Below are positions 45,106-55,222 of a stretch of DNA of 64,000 nt, piece after piece. The stretch spans positions 103,604 to 167,603 of the forward strand of contig JAFZLC010000030.1 of assembly GCA_017551675.1 (NCBI GenBank), read 5' to 3'. This DNA is from Paludibacteraceae bacterium (GTDB lineage: Bacteria; Bacteroidota; Bacteroidia; Bacteroidales; Paludibacteraceae). Position 1 is the first letter of the stretch. Each line of letters begins with the position of its first letter. The notes beneath the pieces were generated by a model. It saw only the letters and a list, made by a program, of their open reading frames with translations. It made no database searches and was not told the DNA's origin. The translations under genes and the position numbers were made by a program.

Positions 45106-46323
45106 ATGAAAAATAAAATAGCAGGCTTTCTAATTATGTTCCTCATGGTAGGAATTGTTCCGATGAAAGCGCAACAGAATACAATATTTAGAGTTAAGGC
45201 AGAAGGCCTATATGGTTGGTTACTTGATAAGAGTGAAGGTAATGCAGTTGGAGGTGAGATGGCGATGGAGTTACCATTGTTAGGTAATCACAACTGGGAG
45301 TATACATATAATTTCCCTACTGTGGGTTTTGCCGTTGGTCTATTGAATATGGATGATCCGGATTATATGAGGAATAGTGTTCATGCTGTTACCTATTTCC
45401 ATTATCCGGTGGTTCATACGAATGCGTTTGCTTTGAATATAAAGTGGGGTTCTGGATTGGCAGGACAGATTCCGATGGCTGAAGAGAAGCATGATTATTT
45501 CCCTTTGACAGGTGTTCTTGTCGGAGGTGTCAATATGGATTTTGCTTTGTCTACGCGATATGGTAAACCTGCTGCACAATGGATTATCACTTTGGGTGGT
45601 AATTGCATGGTGCTTCATAATTGTAATGTGACAAGAAGAACTAAGAACACCTTGTTGGCTGATGTCTCATTGGGAGCAAAGTATACACCTAATGTGTGGC
45701 CATTACCTATAAAACATCCGGCTCGTCCTGTAAAGCGTATCTTAGCACTTGAGGCATACGCAACTGTGGGTGTTAATCAACTGGAGGTTGGTGATAGTTA
45801 TTATCCAAACGGAACATTGAGTGTGGGTGCTTTTTTACCACTTTCCAATGCATATCGTTTGGGTCTTACTGCTGATGGTTTCTTTAACAGTGCTTATGAT
45901 GGAACACAGAGGACATACAACAAACGTTATAATTTCATAAAGGAAGATCGATTTGGAAATAAGGTTCGTGCCGGAGTTTCATTGGCCAATGAGTTGACTA
46001 TGGATAGAGCAAGAGTCGGACTCCATGTCGGTGTTTATTGCTTTAACAAGATTAAAGTGCCTGAGTATAATGAGGTGGGAGATAAGAATGAAAATCTAAT
46101 CGAGAATATACTCTATACCAAATTGGTGACACGTTTCTTCTTCACACCGAAGTTCTTTACGGTTGTTGAGGTGAAGTCTCATCTTCTAAAGGTGGAAAAT
46201 GCTTCGCTTGGTTTCGGTTGGGCTATGCCTGATTTCGGAAAACACATCAAGAATCCATTCGAGAGAATATCCTTTAAGAAGGAAGACAAAGAGGAGTTAC
46301 GTATCACAGGTAGTGAGAAATAG
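45106..46323 (+). CDS. Outer-membrane beta-barrel, possible acyloxyacyl hydrolase (PagL-like)
   Basis: 405-residue exported protein. The ATG at 45106 is preferred over a TTG at 45079: it gives a standard signal peptide (MKNKIAGFLIMFLMVGIV, then MKAQ), and the -7 box at 45074 overlaps the TTG. The rest is alternating amphipathic strands. The N-terminal part (WEYTYNFPTVGFAVGLLN, then HYPVVHTNAFALNIKWGSGLAGQ) resembles Bacteroidales acyloxyacyl hydrolase/PagL-like lipid A deacylases. The enzyme assignment is tentative, since the His-Ser pair cannot be fixed by eye. The phosphoethanolamine transferase 1.5 kb away supports an envelope-lipid theme. Confidence 0.6.
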   Translation: MKNKIAGFLIMFLMVGIVPMKAQQNTIFRVKAEGLYGWLLDKSEGNAVGGEMAMELPLLGNHNWEYTYNFPTVGFAVGLLNMDDPDYMRNSVHAVTYFHYPVVHTNAFALNIKWGSGLAGQIPMAEEKHDYFPLTGVLVGGVNMDFALSTRYGKPAAQWIITLGGNCMVLHNCNVTRRTKNTLLADVSLGAKYTPNVWPLPIKHPARPVKRILALEAYATVGVNQLEVGDSYYPNGTLSVGAFLPLSNAYRLGLTADGFFNSAYDGTQRTYNKRYNFIKEDRFGNKVRAGVSLANELTMDRARVGLHVGVYCFNKIKVPEYNEVGDKNENLIENILYTKLVTRFFFTPKFFTVVEVKSHLLKVENASLGFGWAMPDFGKHIKNPFERISFKKEDKEELRITGSEK

Positions 46324-46335
46324 GATATTTCTCAC
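46313..46335. terminator. Hairpin shared by two convergent stops
   Basis: Arms GTGAGAAAT / ATTTCTCAC (46313-46321 with 46327-46335) overlap the last codons of both convergent genes, ending at 46323 and 46332. Confidence 0.5.
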
Positions 46336-47342
46336 TCTCCTCCTTTCTTTAAATATTCTACCCAAGCTGTGTGTTCATCTTCTTGATTGATCTTCATCTC
46401 AGCAAATGCTTCTTTTGTTCTCCTCGTATAGGATTCACGTAAGAATTTCTTTAGGAAATTTTTGCCATGGGCTTTTTCCATATAGTAGAAATAGGATTCT
46501 CCTGCCCAGTATTGTGCAATGATCTCTTCAGGGAAGTTGTCGGTGAGGAGACATTTTTCTTTTATGTATTCAATTCGAAGTGAATCTTCTATCTTTTCGT
46601 GAAGATGGGTGAAGTCGCTTGCACAATAGTTAGCAATGCCTTCAATCTCCCAATTGTATAATTCAATGTCTTTGGAGTAATCGACAGATGATAGTAATAT
46701 AAAGTGATTCATCTCGTGCATCAACACAAAAACATAATTAGAGGTTGGGGGTGCATCAGGTGAGAAACATATTGGGTGCAATACGATGGAAGATTTGCAT
46801 CCTGCTCTACCAATTTGCGAAATGGTTATTCCTATAGAATTGTTTGGCTCCTGCTCTTTCTCTGATATACTGGATATTGTTTCAAAGTATTCATCAACAG
46901 TTGTAGTTAGATAAATAGGCAGCTTCCTTTCGTTGATATCCATCGGGTAATAGTATTTACCCATCAAGCGGGTTAGTGGCATGATATTATCGTTGGCTGC
47001 TTTTAGCACATTCTGTGCATATCCTTGCCACTCGGCCTCTTTGTCTTTTTTATAATAGACGATAAAATAATCATCTTCCTCTCTCGACCACTTCTCGTCT
47101 GTTTGTCCTAAATCTTTCTCGTTTTCCCAATCGAAGGGACCGTTCACCACTAATTCCACACCTGCAAGGTCTCCGCCAAGATCTGCAAGTCTAAGTATGA
47201 AGTCTAACGTACTTTCAGGTATGTCGCTATATATGAGAGGAGGTCGATTTTGTCCCTCTTTATATACTTTACCTACTAAAAATGCTAATACAACAAAAAC
47301 GCCCACAACGGAAGTGAGTGTGGTCAATATTTTTTTATTCAT
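46332..47342 (-). CDS. Membrane-anchored zinc metalloprotease (gluzincin type)
   Basis: 336-residue protein, last gene of the tubulin-like operon. One N-terminal membrane helix (about 6-25) anchors a protease domain. HExxH is HEMNH (209-213), and a downstream EGIAN (Glu234) gives the third ligand, the gluzincin/peptidase MA arrangement. The active site is complete. It overlaps the preceding gene by eight bases (47335-47342), so translation is coupled. The substrate may be a protein of the same envelope system; this is inference from the operon. Confidence 0.8.
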   Translation of the reverse strand: MNKKILTTLTSVVGVFVVLAFLVGKVYKEGQNRPPLIYSDIPESTLDFILRLADLGGDLAGVELVVNGPFDWENEKDLGQTDEKWSREEDDYFIVYYKKDKEAEWQGYAQNVLKAANDNIMPLTRLMGKYYYPMDINERKLPIYLTTTVDEYFETISSISEKEQEPNNSIGITISQIGRAGCKSSIVLHPICFSPDAPPTSNYVFVLMHEMNHFILLSSVDYSKDIELYNWEIEGIANYCASDFTHLHEKIEDSLRIEYIKEKCLLTDNFPEEIIAQYWAGESYFYYMEKAHGKNFLKKFLRESYTRRTKEAFAEMKINQEDEHTAWVEYLKKGGE

Positions 47343-49188
47343 AATTCTCTTCTTCTAATTCGAGTGATGATTGTCTCAACTCCACTCGTGTTTCAAAATC
47401 ATCTATTCTCATATCATTCACTAGTTTTCCGATACGATAGCCATCGCCTGTGGTTTCGCAGTAAACATATTGGTGATGATTAACGGATACTATTGAGTCT
47501 GTTTTGAGATCAGAATAATTTTCCACCCAAGGATTTTTATCTAATTCCACGCCAATGGCTGAATGTTTCTGCTTGCTGGATGAGAGATAAACAATGTTGT
47601 AGCCCAAAAAGAAAAGTATCATGCTGGCTAGCATGGCTTTACAGTCGCTGTCACCCTCCTGATCATAAAGGGTCTCATCGGGATAGCGGACGTATTCAGC
47701 AGCAAATTGTATGCTCTTACTGTTCTTGTCCATTATGAAGTCTATGTTTGGCTCCTGCACAAAATCCAATGCAAACTGCAAACGGTCTTTCTCCTCCAGT
47801 TTTGCATGAGAACTTTCATTCTTTATATAACTGGCTATGTAGCGTACTCGTTCGGTCATGGCAGGATTCGCAATCATCCGATCAAACATCTCCTGAACAT
47901 ACTCCTGTTTGGTCTTTTCAATCCCTTGTGAGAAATATGGATTTTCATTTCTGCAGTTGTTGTATTGCTCCATGGAGAAATGGATGACAAGGTTTCCATG
48001 AAGTTTGATACCTGTCGATGAATCGAGGTCCCAGTCGTAGGTTCGTGTCATCTCTCCTTGGGGTGGAGTCATGGCTGCAAAAGGTTTTACCAACTCATCC
48101 TCTTCGTCGTAATTGAGTTCTTCCTCATAGTTGGAGATGATTTTCCATGGACGTCTGGTAGAACTGGTTAATCCATTTTTAGTGACACCAAAGATGATGG
48201 CATATAACAATGGCATTAAATCAAAATCGTAATAGAATCTAGTGAAATACAGGGATAATCCGCATAAAGTGACAAGCACTGAGTCGAATCTTCCCAGACT
48301 TAATCCCTTATTCAACATATCCAACTGTGGTTGAATACTGATGGATTTTTCGATGCATTCGATTTTAATTTGTCGGACGATAGCCCACAAAGCATGATAA
48401 CATCCAGCTAAAATAAAGGCAGCTGTATAATCATTCCCTAATAAAGGTCTGTCTAAGATGCTGGTGTATGTGAAATAGAGTATCAGGAACAGCACACTGT
48501 AGATGATGGTGGTGACTAGTGCTGTATCATTCCATCCATATACAGGTTCCTTATAGATATTGGCACCTTCTTCCTTAGGTCCGTATTTTTGATAGAACAG
48601 AGCTGTTGCACCGCCTTGCGCTTCTCTTGAGATTACCTTTTTCTTGAAAGATATACCTGATAAACGGACGTATCCTATGCGACGTTGTGCAGGATCGCCC
48701 GGCGCTTTAGGGTCTCCTTGGTAGACGTTGAGTTCGCTGTCAAGCCATAGCGTGTACCATGATCTTTTCCCTTTGATGGTTGGCTCCGTTGGATCAGACT
48801 CTCTGGCGGTATAGCCGACAAGCACAGGTTTATCCTTCTTTAGAAACTGTCTATAGATATAACCCTCCTTGGTGATATACCCTTTCATCCGATAGTCGTT
48901 CTGGTTCTCATCGTCATCCAGATCGCCGTATGCTAGCCACACTACGGAGGTGTCGTTTTCATTGGTTACGATACGAGCAGCAGGTCTTTTTATCTCCTCG
49001 TTGGTCACCTTCATCTCCAATATATCCTCGCTTTCACCATTCATAAGATACCCTACGTTACGAAGCGTCTTTCCAGGTAAGGATACACTGATCCACGTCT
49101 TGGGTCGCAAGTGACGGATCAGCAAATAGAGCAACGTGATACCTGCTATTGCTATAAAAAAATAGAATTTATTTATATCGTCAAACAT
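47335..49188 (-). CDS. Membrane protein with C-terminal transglutaminase-like domain
   Basis: 617 residues: an N-terminal helix (9-26), a soluble middle part with beta strands (30-210), several transmembrane helices between about 222 and 335, then a soluble C-terminal domain. The last ~150 residues look like a transglutaminase/cysteine-protease fold: Cys516 in GDSDCKAMLA, His542 in KHSAIGVEL, and CETTGDGYRIG (Glu578). A Cys-His-acid triad is therefore likely. Such domains are usually proteases or peptide-bond-forming enzymes. It lies four bases after the 905-residue protein gene and overlaps the metalloprotease gene. Confidence 0.75.
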   Translation of the reverse strand: MFDDINKFYFFIAIAGITLLYLLIRHLRPKTWISVSLPGKTLRNVGYLMNGESEDILEMKVTNEEIKRPAARIVTNENDTSVVWLAYGDLDDDENQNDYRMKGYITKEGYIYRQFLKKDKPVLVGYTARESDPTEPTIKGKRSWYTLWLDSELNVYQGDPKAPGDPAQRRIGYVRLSGISFKKKVISREAQGGATALFYQKYGPKEEGANIYKEPVYGWNDTALVTTIIYSVLFLILYFTYTSILDRPLLGNDYTAAFILAGCYHALWAIVRQIKIECIEKSISIQPQLDMLNKGLSLGRFDSVLVTLCGLSLYFTRFYYDFDLMPLLYAIIFGVTKNGLTSSTRRPWKIISNYEEELNYDEEDELVKPFAAMTPPQGEMTRTYDWDLDSSTGIKLHGNLVIHFSMEQYNNCRNENPYFSQGIEKTKQEYVQEMFDRMIANPAMTERVRYIASYIKNESSHAKLEEKDRLQFALDFVQEPNIDFIMDKNSKSIQFAAEYVRYPDETLYDQEGDSDCKAMLASMILFFLGYNIVYLSSSKQKHSAIGVELDKNPWVENYSDLKTDSIVSVNHHQYVYCETTGDGYRIGKLVNDMRIDDFETRVELRQSSLELEEENYE

Positions 49189-49192
49189 GCTA

Positions 49193-51910
49193 TTAGTCTT
49201 TGATGTTAAGTTTACTTGTGTATTGATCCCTGATACTCATTGACTCACTGAAATGAGTGGCATCAAAAAGTTTTAACCATTCACTAGAGTTGTCATTCTG
49301 GCATATAGCCCATAGAATGAGAGAGGATGTCTCGTTATGATGGAGTTCTAGCGAATCGTGGTTCACCTTCTGTTTACGAACCTCCATGTCGAAGTCTTCC
49401 GAAGGAAGAATACGGTTCATCGCTAGGGTGTCGAAGGTTCTCCATCGGGTGACAAACAGATACTTCCTTAGCAGCTCTTTGTGTGTGTCGAATTGATACT
49501 GTGTACTGATAGGAGGCATCGCATCTTCCATCAATCCTTTTATCTTGTGATTATTCGATTTCACATCACCCGATTCAGGATCTGACGTGGAGGTCAGTTC
49601 TCCATTGGTGGCGGCTGCGTGAATAAGTGGTCTGAGCAGATCAGTCTTATCCATCTTCTCCGCATAGGACCATATCTTTTCTCCAATGGTTGGATTTTTG
49701 CGAGGGAGTAGGTCCTTCTCGATTCTTTCACGCAAATGGCGATTGAATTCGGCTTGGCACTCTTCCCATATTTTTGCATCCTCCTCTTCTTTCTCTTTTT
49801 CGGATAAGAACACATTGTAGCCTAGTTCTTCATCAAACTTACGGTCATGCTTCTCCCGTAGTTTAATGTTCCTGAAGAGAATCATTACTTCTGATTTGTA
49901 AGTATGGAGTAGCAGATGACAATCCTCATCGTCCAATGCATTGATTTTCCGTGGAATACGTTGTACATAAATCTCTCTTCCATTTTCATCAGTTTCATCC
50001 ACCATCCCGTTTCCTGCAAACGAACCTTTAATGAGTGGTTGGTTGAATAGTGTGATAGGGAGTTCGGCCTCTTCATAGAGATTATTGGTAGAGAGTGGTC
50101 GCTCATCTTTGTAGATTAGTTTACAACGTTTTAAATAGTTGTCACACAAATCTGACATGCTATCATATAGATAATTGGACTCCGTCTCTATGCGGTTGGC
50201 AATGCGAGAATAGGCATCATGCAGATAGTATGCTTTAATTTTATTCTCTTTCTTCTTTCTTTTACGATGATATAGAGCTAAGCTAATTAGTTGGTAGATA
50301 AGAGGAATTAGGAATAGGAAAGCAGACCAATAGACAGCATTTTCCTTCACGTCGCCTAATTCGTATATGAATTTGGAAACGTATGTTAGAATTGGCATGA
50401 GTGCAAGCACGAAAACGATTCCGGCGAGGAATGACCGACTTAATCGACCTAAGAAGGTTGGCTCTTGTTTTAGCAGGTTGATTAGGTCGTTCAGAGCAGT
50501 CTGTTTCATCTCGTCACAGTGATGCGTTCTCTTTTTCCCTTCACGGTCTGCACTGTATGCCTCGTGATAGCGTTCAAAATCGTCTTTTAGATTTTTAGGC
50601 ACATTGTGAGAGAAGAGGTATTGCCAGATATTTTGTTCTATCTGTGTACCTATCCTCCCTTTCATCTTTCCGATTTCTGTTTTAAAATATTTCAGGTTCC
50701 GGATGATTCTGGATATGCAGCCAAGATGGGAGTTGCTGGTTGACAACTGTCTTTCAATGGCTGAAGGGAGGGTGGTTTCTGCGAATATGTTTTGTGTTCG
50801 CTTTCGTGTCGCACTGATTTCCTCCAGAACGGATTCAGATTCCTTTGAAATCACATCAAGAATCTTCAATCGGAAATTAATTGGATAATATTTAAGATAT
50901 AATCCGTAATATAATCGCTTTAAATTACGATGGGCAAAGTTGATGATAGGATGGGGAGAAGGCTCCTTTAAAACCGCTTTAGGGAGATCAAATTTGATGT
51001 CTTGGAATTTCTGTATGATCTCATCGGCATCAACTTTATCAAAGTTGATGAGCTGACAATCTGTGTCGGTTTGTTCCAAATCTCCCTCTTTGTTTAGTAT
51101 CTCAACAAGTTTGTTGTGTACTGTCACCTTTTCAATCTTATCCTGTACATCTGTATCAAAAAAGGCAGAGGCACAACCCATTGAGAAGTAGAAATGGTCT
51201 GCCGAACTACTACCACTGATGAGTGGATGGACGGTATCGCATGCGTAGTAAAGGTGGACAAGACATTGGAAGAGGTATTCCGCTTGTTCTTTCTCGTCTA
51301 AAAGAGGGAAGTAACACTCCGTTCTGTTCTGTACATCCTGATAGAAGAACATACGGTCATATCCGCGTACGGAAGGAATGTTATGCTGAACTTCAATCTC
51401 TTTGAGCGAAAGATAGACTTTCTGCCTCTGATTGACATTGAGACTATTGATGTTGGATGGTATAAAGTAAACACCGATAATGGCCATTCCTTGGTGTATG
51501 TGGTTGGGCACAATACGACCTTTCTCCTTTTGCAACATGACTGCGATGGAAGGGAATATCTGTTGAGACAGTTCTTCCGTTATGTTTCCAAGCACACACA
51601 CGTTGACAGTGATGGAGCCGTCCACATTAGAATGACGTAGCATTTTGACAAACTCCTGTCCTGATTTGACAATGGCTTCCTGAAAGTCGTAGATGGCTTG
51701 CGACATCGTTTCATGGTTTGAAGTATCGATGGTGGCAAATGGATTGTCAAACTTCGCATACAGCCATTGTTTCGTTTCGGATGCCTCGTCGGAGAGCCAG
51801 TCAGAAACATCTTCCTGAAAGAGTACGCCAGAAAGATGACTGACAAGTTCCTTGAAGTGAACCTGTCGGTCAGAATAATCGGTTAAATCTATAATCCAAA
51901 GTGGAAGCAT
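49193..51910 (-). CDS. Large membrane protein of the tubulin-like operon
   Basis: Function not recognised. 905 residues. The N-terminal ~280 residues are an alpha/beta region that could be Rossmann-like (MLPLWIIDLTDYSD, then ITVNVCVLGN). About 330-480 is helical and basic. A pair of transmembrane helices lies near 500-560 (FLAGIVFVLALMPILTYV and YWSAFLFLIPLIYQLISLAL). The C-terminal ~340 residues are highly charged and cytoplasmic by prediction. It sits between the tubulin-like and transglutaminase-like genes with 11- and 4-base gaps, so it is an integral part of the system and may link the tubulin-like protein to the membrane. Confidence 0.7.
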   Translation of the reverse strand: MLPLWIIDLTDYSDRQVHFKELVSHLSGVLFQEDVSDWLSDEASETKQWLYAKFDNPFATIDTSNHETMSQAIYDFQEAIVKSGQEFVKMLRHSNVDGSITVNVCVLGNITEELSQQIFPSIAVMLQKEKGRIVPNHIHQGMAIIGVYFIPSNINSLNVNQRQKVYLSLKEIEVQHNIPSVRGYDRMFFYQDVQNRTECYFPLLDEKEQAEYLFQCLVHLYYACDTVHPLISGSSSADHFYFSMGCASAFFDTDVQDKIEKVTVHNKLVEILNKEGDLEQTDTDCQLINFDKVDADEIIQKFQDIKFDLPKAVLKEPSPHPIINFAHRNLKRLYYGLYLKYYPINFRLKILDVISKESESVLEEISATRKRTQNIFAETTLPSAIERQLSTSNSHLGCISRIIRNLKYFKTEIGKMKGRIGTQIEQNIWQYLFSHNVPKNLKDDFERYHEAYSADREGKKRTHHCDEMKQTALNDLINLLKQEPTFLGRLSRSFLAGIVFVLALMPILTYVSKFIYELGDVKENAVYWSAFLFLIPLIYQLISLALYHRKRKKKENKIKAYYLHDAYSRIANRIETESNYLYDSMSDLCDNYLKRCKLIYKDERPLSTNNLYEEAELPITLFNQPLIKGSFAGNGMVDETDENGREIYVQRIPRKINALDDEDCHLLLHTYKSEVMILFRNIKLREKHDRKFDEELGYNVFLSEKEKEEEDAKIWEECQAEFNRHLRERIEKDLLPRKNPTIGEKIWSYAEKMDKTDLLRPLIHAAATNGELTSTSDPESGDVKSNNHKIKGLMEDAMPPISTQYQFDTHKELLRKYLFVTRWRTFDTLAMNRILPSEDFDMEVRKQKVNHDSLELHHNETSSLILWAICQNDNSSEWLKLFDATHFSESMSIRDQYTSKLNIKD

Positions 51911-51921
51911 TCCTTCTTTTT

Positions 51922-54900
51922 TTATCCGATGAATTTATGTACGGTATCATACTCATCACGTATGATGTTATAGAAGAGATTATACAATCTTCTCTCATCG
52001 TCGGTGGTACTCTGTTGCTTTTTCAGTGCAATCTTCTTCAACACTTCATTCTTCTTTTCAGAATAGAGATTCTTCAGAATCTGTTCTCCGTCATATACGA
52101 TAGCGCTGCCATCTTCATTATGAAGAATCTGTCCATCTTTATCCATGGCTGTCTTCTTCTGACGAAGGATGGCTTGCAACAATCTGTCAAGTGTTTCGCT
52201 ATATCGTCTGTTGTAGAAGAGTTTGAAGTATTCTTCGAACTGAATGCTGAAATCACCTCCACTCACCTCATCGTATAGTTTCTTACCATTCTCCACTTTG
52301 CGTAGGCAGAGTGCGCCTTTATAGAGGGAGAAGGCTTCAGGACGTGCGATTTCAAATGAAGTGGCATTCTTCTCGTTGACAAGATACATGGAGGTCTCGT
52401 ATGACTCTGGATCATACTCGTCTTCATAGAACAGAGGTTTCAAATCCTTTTCGTATTCTTTTAAGATGAGCATCTTGACAAAGGTACGATGTTGTGATAG
52501 AACCTCGTCTGGAAGGTCGTTGAGTGTGATCTTGCCAAGGAATTGGGCAAAGTCGTGGTGGAAATGGTATTTCTCACGGAATGTGGCGTTGTTGTATACC
52601 ATTTCGATGTTGTCATAGATTCGGTAATCTCTGAAAGAGAGACCATATTTGGATTTCAATACCAAGGCTGAATTGGCATCTCCACCAGATACATATCTGT
52701 GTTTGATGTTGCCTTCTTCATATCCCAGCATCTCTTTTGCCAAGTCTCTGTCTTGTGCAACGAAGACGTAATGTTCCTCTTTCTTGGTAACCTCAATACG
52801 AGCTGTGTTATAGTTGAAGAAGAGGGCAGGACTTAAGCTCTTGCGAACCTCATCTTTCTGTTCGTTAGGCAAATCATGGAAGAAGTGAGATACCTTTTTG
52901 TTGGCCCAATTCTCCTGAATGTTTTTGTTTTCGCGAGTAGCCACTTCAAGTACCTGTTGAGCGTATTCAACGAAGTCTTCAATGATAGCCTCTGGTTTGC
53001 GATCTTCCAACGTAGGATTGGCGAAGAATCGGCACTCTTCGGTTACTTGTTCTTTCTTTCCTTTCTCCGATTTCTCTTTCTGGATAAGGATGTATTGGTT
53101 GGCCATCAGTTGTTCCAACCGTTTCTCGTTCTTCGTGTCGTAGATACCCTCTTTGATTAGCTTGGTTATATCTTCACGATTTGGTGTCTCTGCTCTGTCT
53201 TCATCCGCTTGGATGATGTTGCGGTAGCAGCGACTGAAGAAGTTGTTTGGTTTCCATCCGTTACCGTTGCAGATATCTTTCAGCATTGGCAAATAGACTG
53301 TTGTGACATCAAGGGCAGTGTTGCCAAATTCAGTGGCAAGTTTGTCGTAGTAGCGAACCGCTTGTTCGTTCTTTTCAGATGCCTTTTCTTTGATGACCAT
53401 GAGTTGATTCTTCAACTTTGACAACTCATCACTTTTATCATTGTTGCAGAAATCACGAAGTAGGTCGTGAGCCCAGTTCTTGATGATAAAGCTGATATAA
53501 TCGTCCACGTACTCTTCTAGTTTGTTTCGATATTCTTGGATATCCTCTTTATTGGTTTTAGTTATCTTTTCACCAATAGAGCGGGTCTCTGCCTCTTTCT
53601 CCAATTTCTCTAGTTCTGTACGTTTGTCGTCCAACTCATCTTTCTTACTGTTCATCTCATTGTCTTGCTTCTCATATTCGTCGCGCACGAGTGTACGTAC
53701 AGCATCCACTGCGTTGATGGCGTAGATGAGACCATGTTCACGGATCCACTCTTCTGCCTGTTTCCATGCACCGCTAACAAGTTGTTGCTTGTATGCGCTT
53801 CTCTCTTCAGGTTTGATGGATGCCGCTTTGACATTGGCTTCGACAGTTTCCAATTCGCTCTCCACGTTGGATAATTTTAACGTAGCAGGTAACTCTTCTT
53901 TACCATTGATAAGTGATGGATCTAGAATGTCGGCATCAATGTTATCTCGTTGTGTTCCAACCAATCGACTTGCGATTGTCCCAGGAATTTTGTGAGATAG
54001 TTCACGGAATAACTTGTTGTAGAGGTCTGGCACCTTGCTTTCAGGAATAGCATTCTCTTTAGCTTCAGCATTGAGGAGCCATGTTCTGAGCAAATCTCTT
54101 TCAAAGCGAGCACGGAAGTAGCGATTGAACTGATCCGTTGGCTTATGAAGTTGAACATATCCCATTGGAACGAGGAAGTCCTCATGGTTACGTTCCATGA
54201 TATCATTCATATAGTTGTCGATATCAGAACGGAAGGTTTCTCCTCCTGCACCATGGTGCAATATGTAGATCATCTCGGCCGTGTTATGATACATAACGTG
54301 AGTGCTACCCAATGAAGTACCCTTGTCAGTTTGGATATCGATAGGGATTAAGTAGTAGAAAGGACAATACTTACGTTTGCTATCGATTAGGTTATAGTCG
54401 TTGACAAAGGCCATTCGGTGCATGACAGTGTTCTGATTTCTGTTTTGGCTCATCTCTTTGAATGCTTGGATCTCGCTGAATACAGCGTATGCATTAAGAG
54501 CATATTTCTCTTCCGTCGCATTGCAGTCGATATATACTTTAGGCATATACATGATGAGAATCAGTTGAGGGTCTCCATCGCCGACAATCTGTTTATGTAT
54601 CTGGTTGATGTGATAGAGCACGTCGTTGACGATTCCACTACCTGTACCACCATTGGAACTAGCAACCACCCAGTAGAAGATGGTGCAGCTCTCACCACCC
54701 ACAGTCTTTACATCGTTGAGGGCGGAGATCGCAGATTGAAGCTTGGTTTGGAAGTCCGTTAGGGAGTGTGCAAATGCGATACGCGATTTAATACGGAAGG
54801 CACCTGCGCCAAAACCGAGGGGTTGATCAGGGATTTTGACGGATAGTTCAGGAGAACAAGCTTCAAGAATACGTTTGTTAATCAGTGTAGAGGTGTCTTG

Positions 54901-55203
54901 TGTAGCCTCGTAGTAGATGGCTTGCGGATTGGCAAGTCCGAGGTTGACAAGGTCGGATTGAGGATTGATGAAAGGAACTTTCCCCTCCTCAAAACTCTTT
55001 CTGTTATTTTTATTTGCCTGGTCAATATCACGTTGATCCGTATCGATGAATAAGAATCGATAGGTTTCGTTCATTGCTTCAAGACGTGACTTAGTTGCAG
55101 TGTGAGTAGGGTAACGATTAGCGTATACCTTCTCTTTAATCTGTGTTACGGTTTGGCATCCAGATCCTCCTAAACCGATAAAAATGTGCTTTTCGTTTGC
55201 CAT
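51922..55203 (-). CDS. Tubulin/FtsZ-superfamily protein (Tubulin_2-like)
   Basis: 1093-residue cytoplasmic protein with an N-terminal GTPase-like domain of the tubulin/FtsZ superfamily. It has FIGLGGSGCQT (8-18, first nucleotide-binding loop), FIDTD (52-56), and the tubulin signature loop GGTGSG (185-190) preceded by WVVASSN. After about residue 450 comes a long charged coiled-coil segment (about 510-600) and a further ~450 residues not found in FtsZ or TubZ. This size and the vWA gene next to it match the FtsZ-like families that Makarova and Koonin (2010) proposed for membrane remodelling, rather than the cell-division FtsZ. It lies 19 bases after the vWA gene and 11 before the 905-residue gene. 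Polymerisation or GTPase activity is predicted only. Confidence 0.85.
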   Translation of the reverse strand: MANEKHIFIGLGGSGCQTVTQIKEKVYANRYPTHTATKSRLEAMNETYRFLFIDTDQRDIDQANKNNRKSFEEGKVPFINPQSDLVNLGLANPQAIYYEATQDTSTLINKRILEACSPELSVKIPDQPLGFGAGAFRIKSRIAFAHSLTDFQTKLQSAISALNDVKTVGGESCTIFYWVVASSNGGTGSGIVNDVLYHINQIHKQIVGDGDPQLILIMYMPKVYIDCNATEEKYALNAYAVFSEIQAFKEMSQNRNQNTVMHRMAFVNDYNLIDSKRKYCPFYYLIPIDIQTDKGTSLGSTHVMYHNTAEMIYILHHGAGGETFRSDIDNYMNDIMERNHEDFLVPMGYVQLHKPTDQFNRYFRARFERDLLRTWLLNAEAKENAIPESKVPDLYNKLFRELSHKIPGTIASRLVGTQRDNIDADILDPSLINGKEELPATLKLSNVESELETVEANVKAASIKPEERSAYKQQLVSGAWKQAEEWIREHGLIYAINAVDAVRTLVRDEYEKQDNEMNSKKDELDDKRTELEKLEKEAETRSIGEKITKTNKEDIQEYRNKLEEYVDDYISFIIKNWAHDLLRDFCNNDKSDELSKLKNQLMVIKEKASEKNEQAVRYYDKLATEFGNTALDVTTVYLPMLKDICNGNGWKPNNFFSRCYRNIIQADEDRAETPNREDITKLIKEGIYDTKNEKRLEQLMANQYILIQKEKSEKGKKEQVTEECRFFANPTLEDRKPEAIIEDFVEYAQQVLEVATRENKNIQENWANKKVSHFFHDLPNEQKDEVRKSLSPALFFNYNTARIEVTKKEEHYVFVAQDRDLAKEMLGYEEGNIKHRYVSGGDANSALVLKSKYGLSFRDYRIYDNIEMVYNNATFREKYHFHHDFAQFLGKITLNDLPDEVLSQHRTFVKMLILKEYEKDLKPLFYEDEYDPESYETSMYLVNEKNATSFEIARPEAFSLYKGALCLRKVENGKKLYDEVSGGDFSIQFEEYFKLFYNRRYSETLDRLLQAILRQKKTAMDKDGQILHNEDGSAIVYDGEQILKNLYSEKKNEVLKKIALKKQQSTTDDERRLYNLFYNIIRDEYDTVHKFIG

Positions 55204-55222
55204 AATTTATATTTTTCTTTCT

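Noticed and set aside
51922..55203. Cell-division FtsZ
   Set aside because: It is three times the usual length, with divergent loops and a long C-terminal region, and sits in a vWA operon rather than the dcw cluster.
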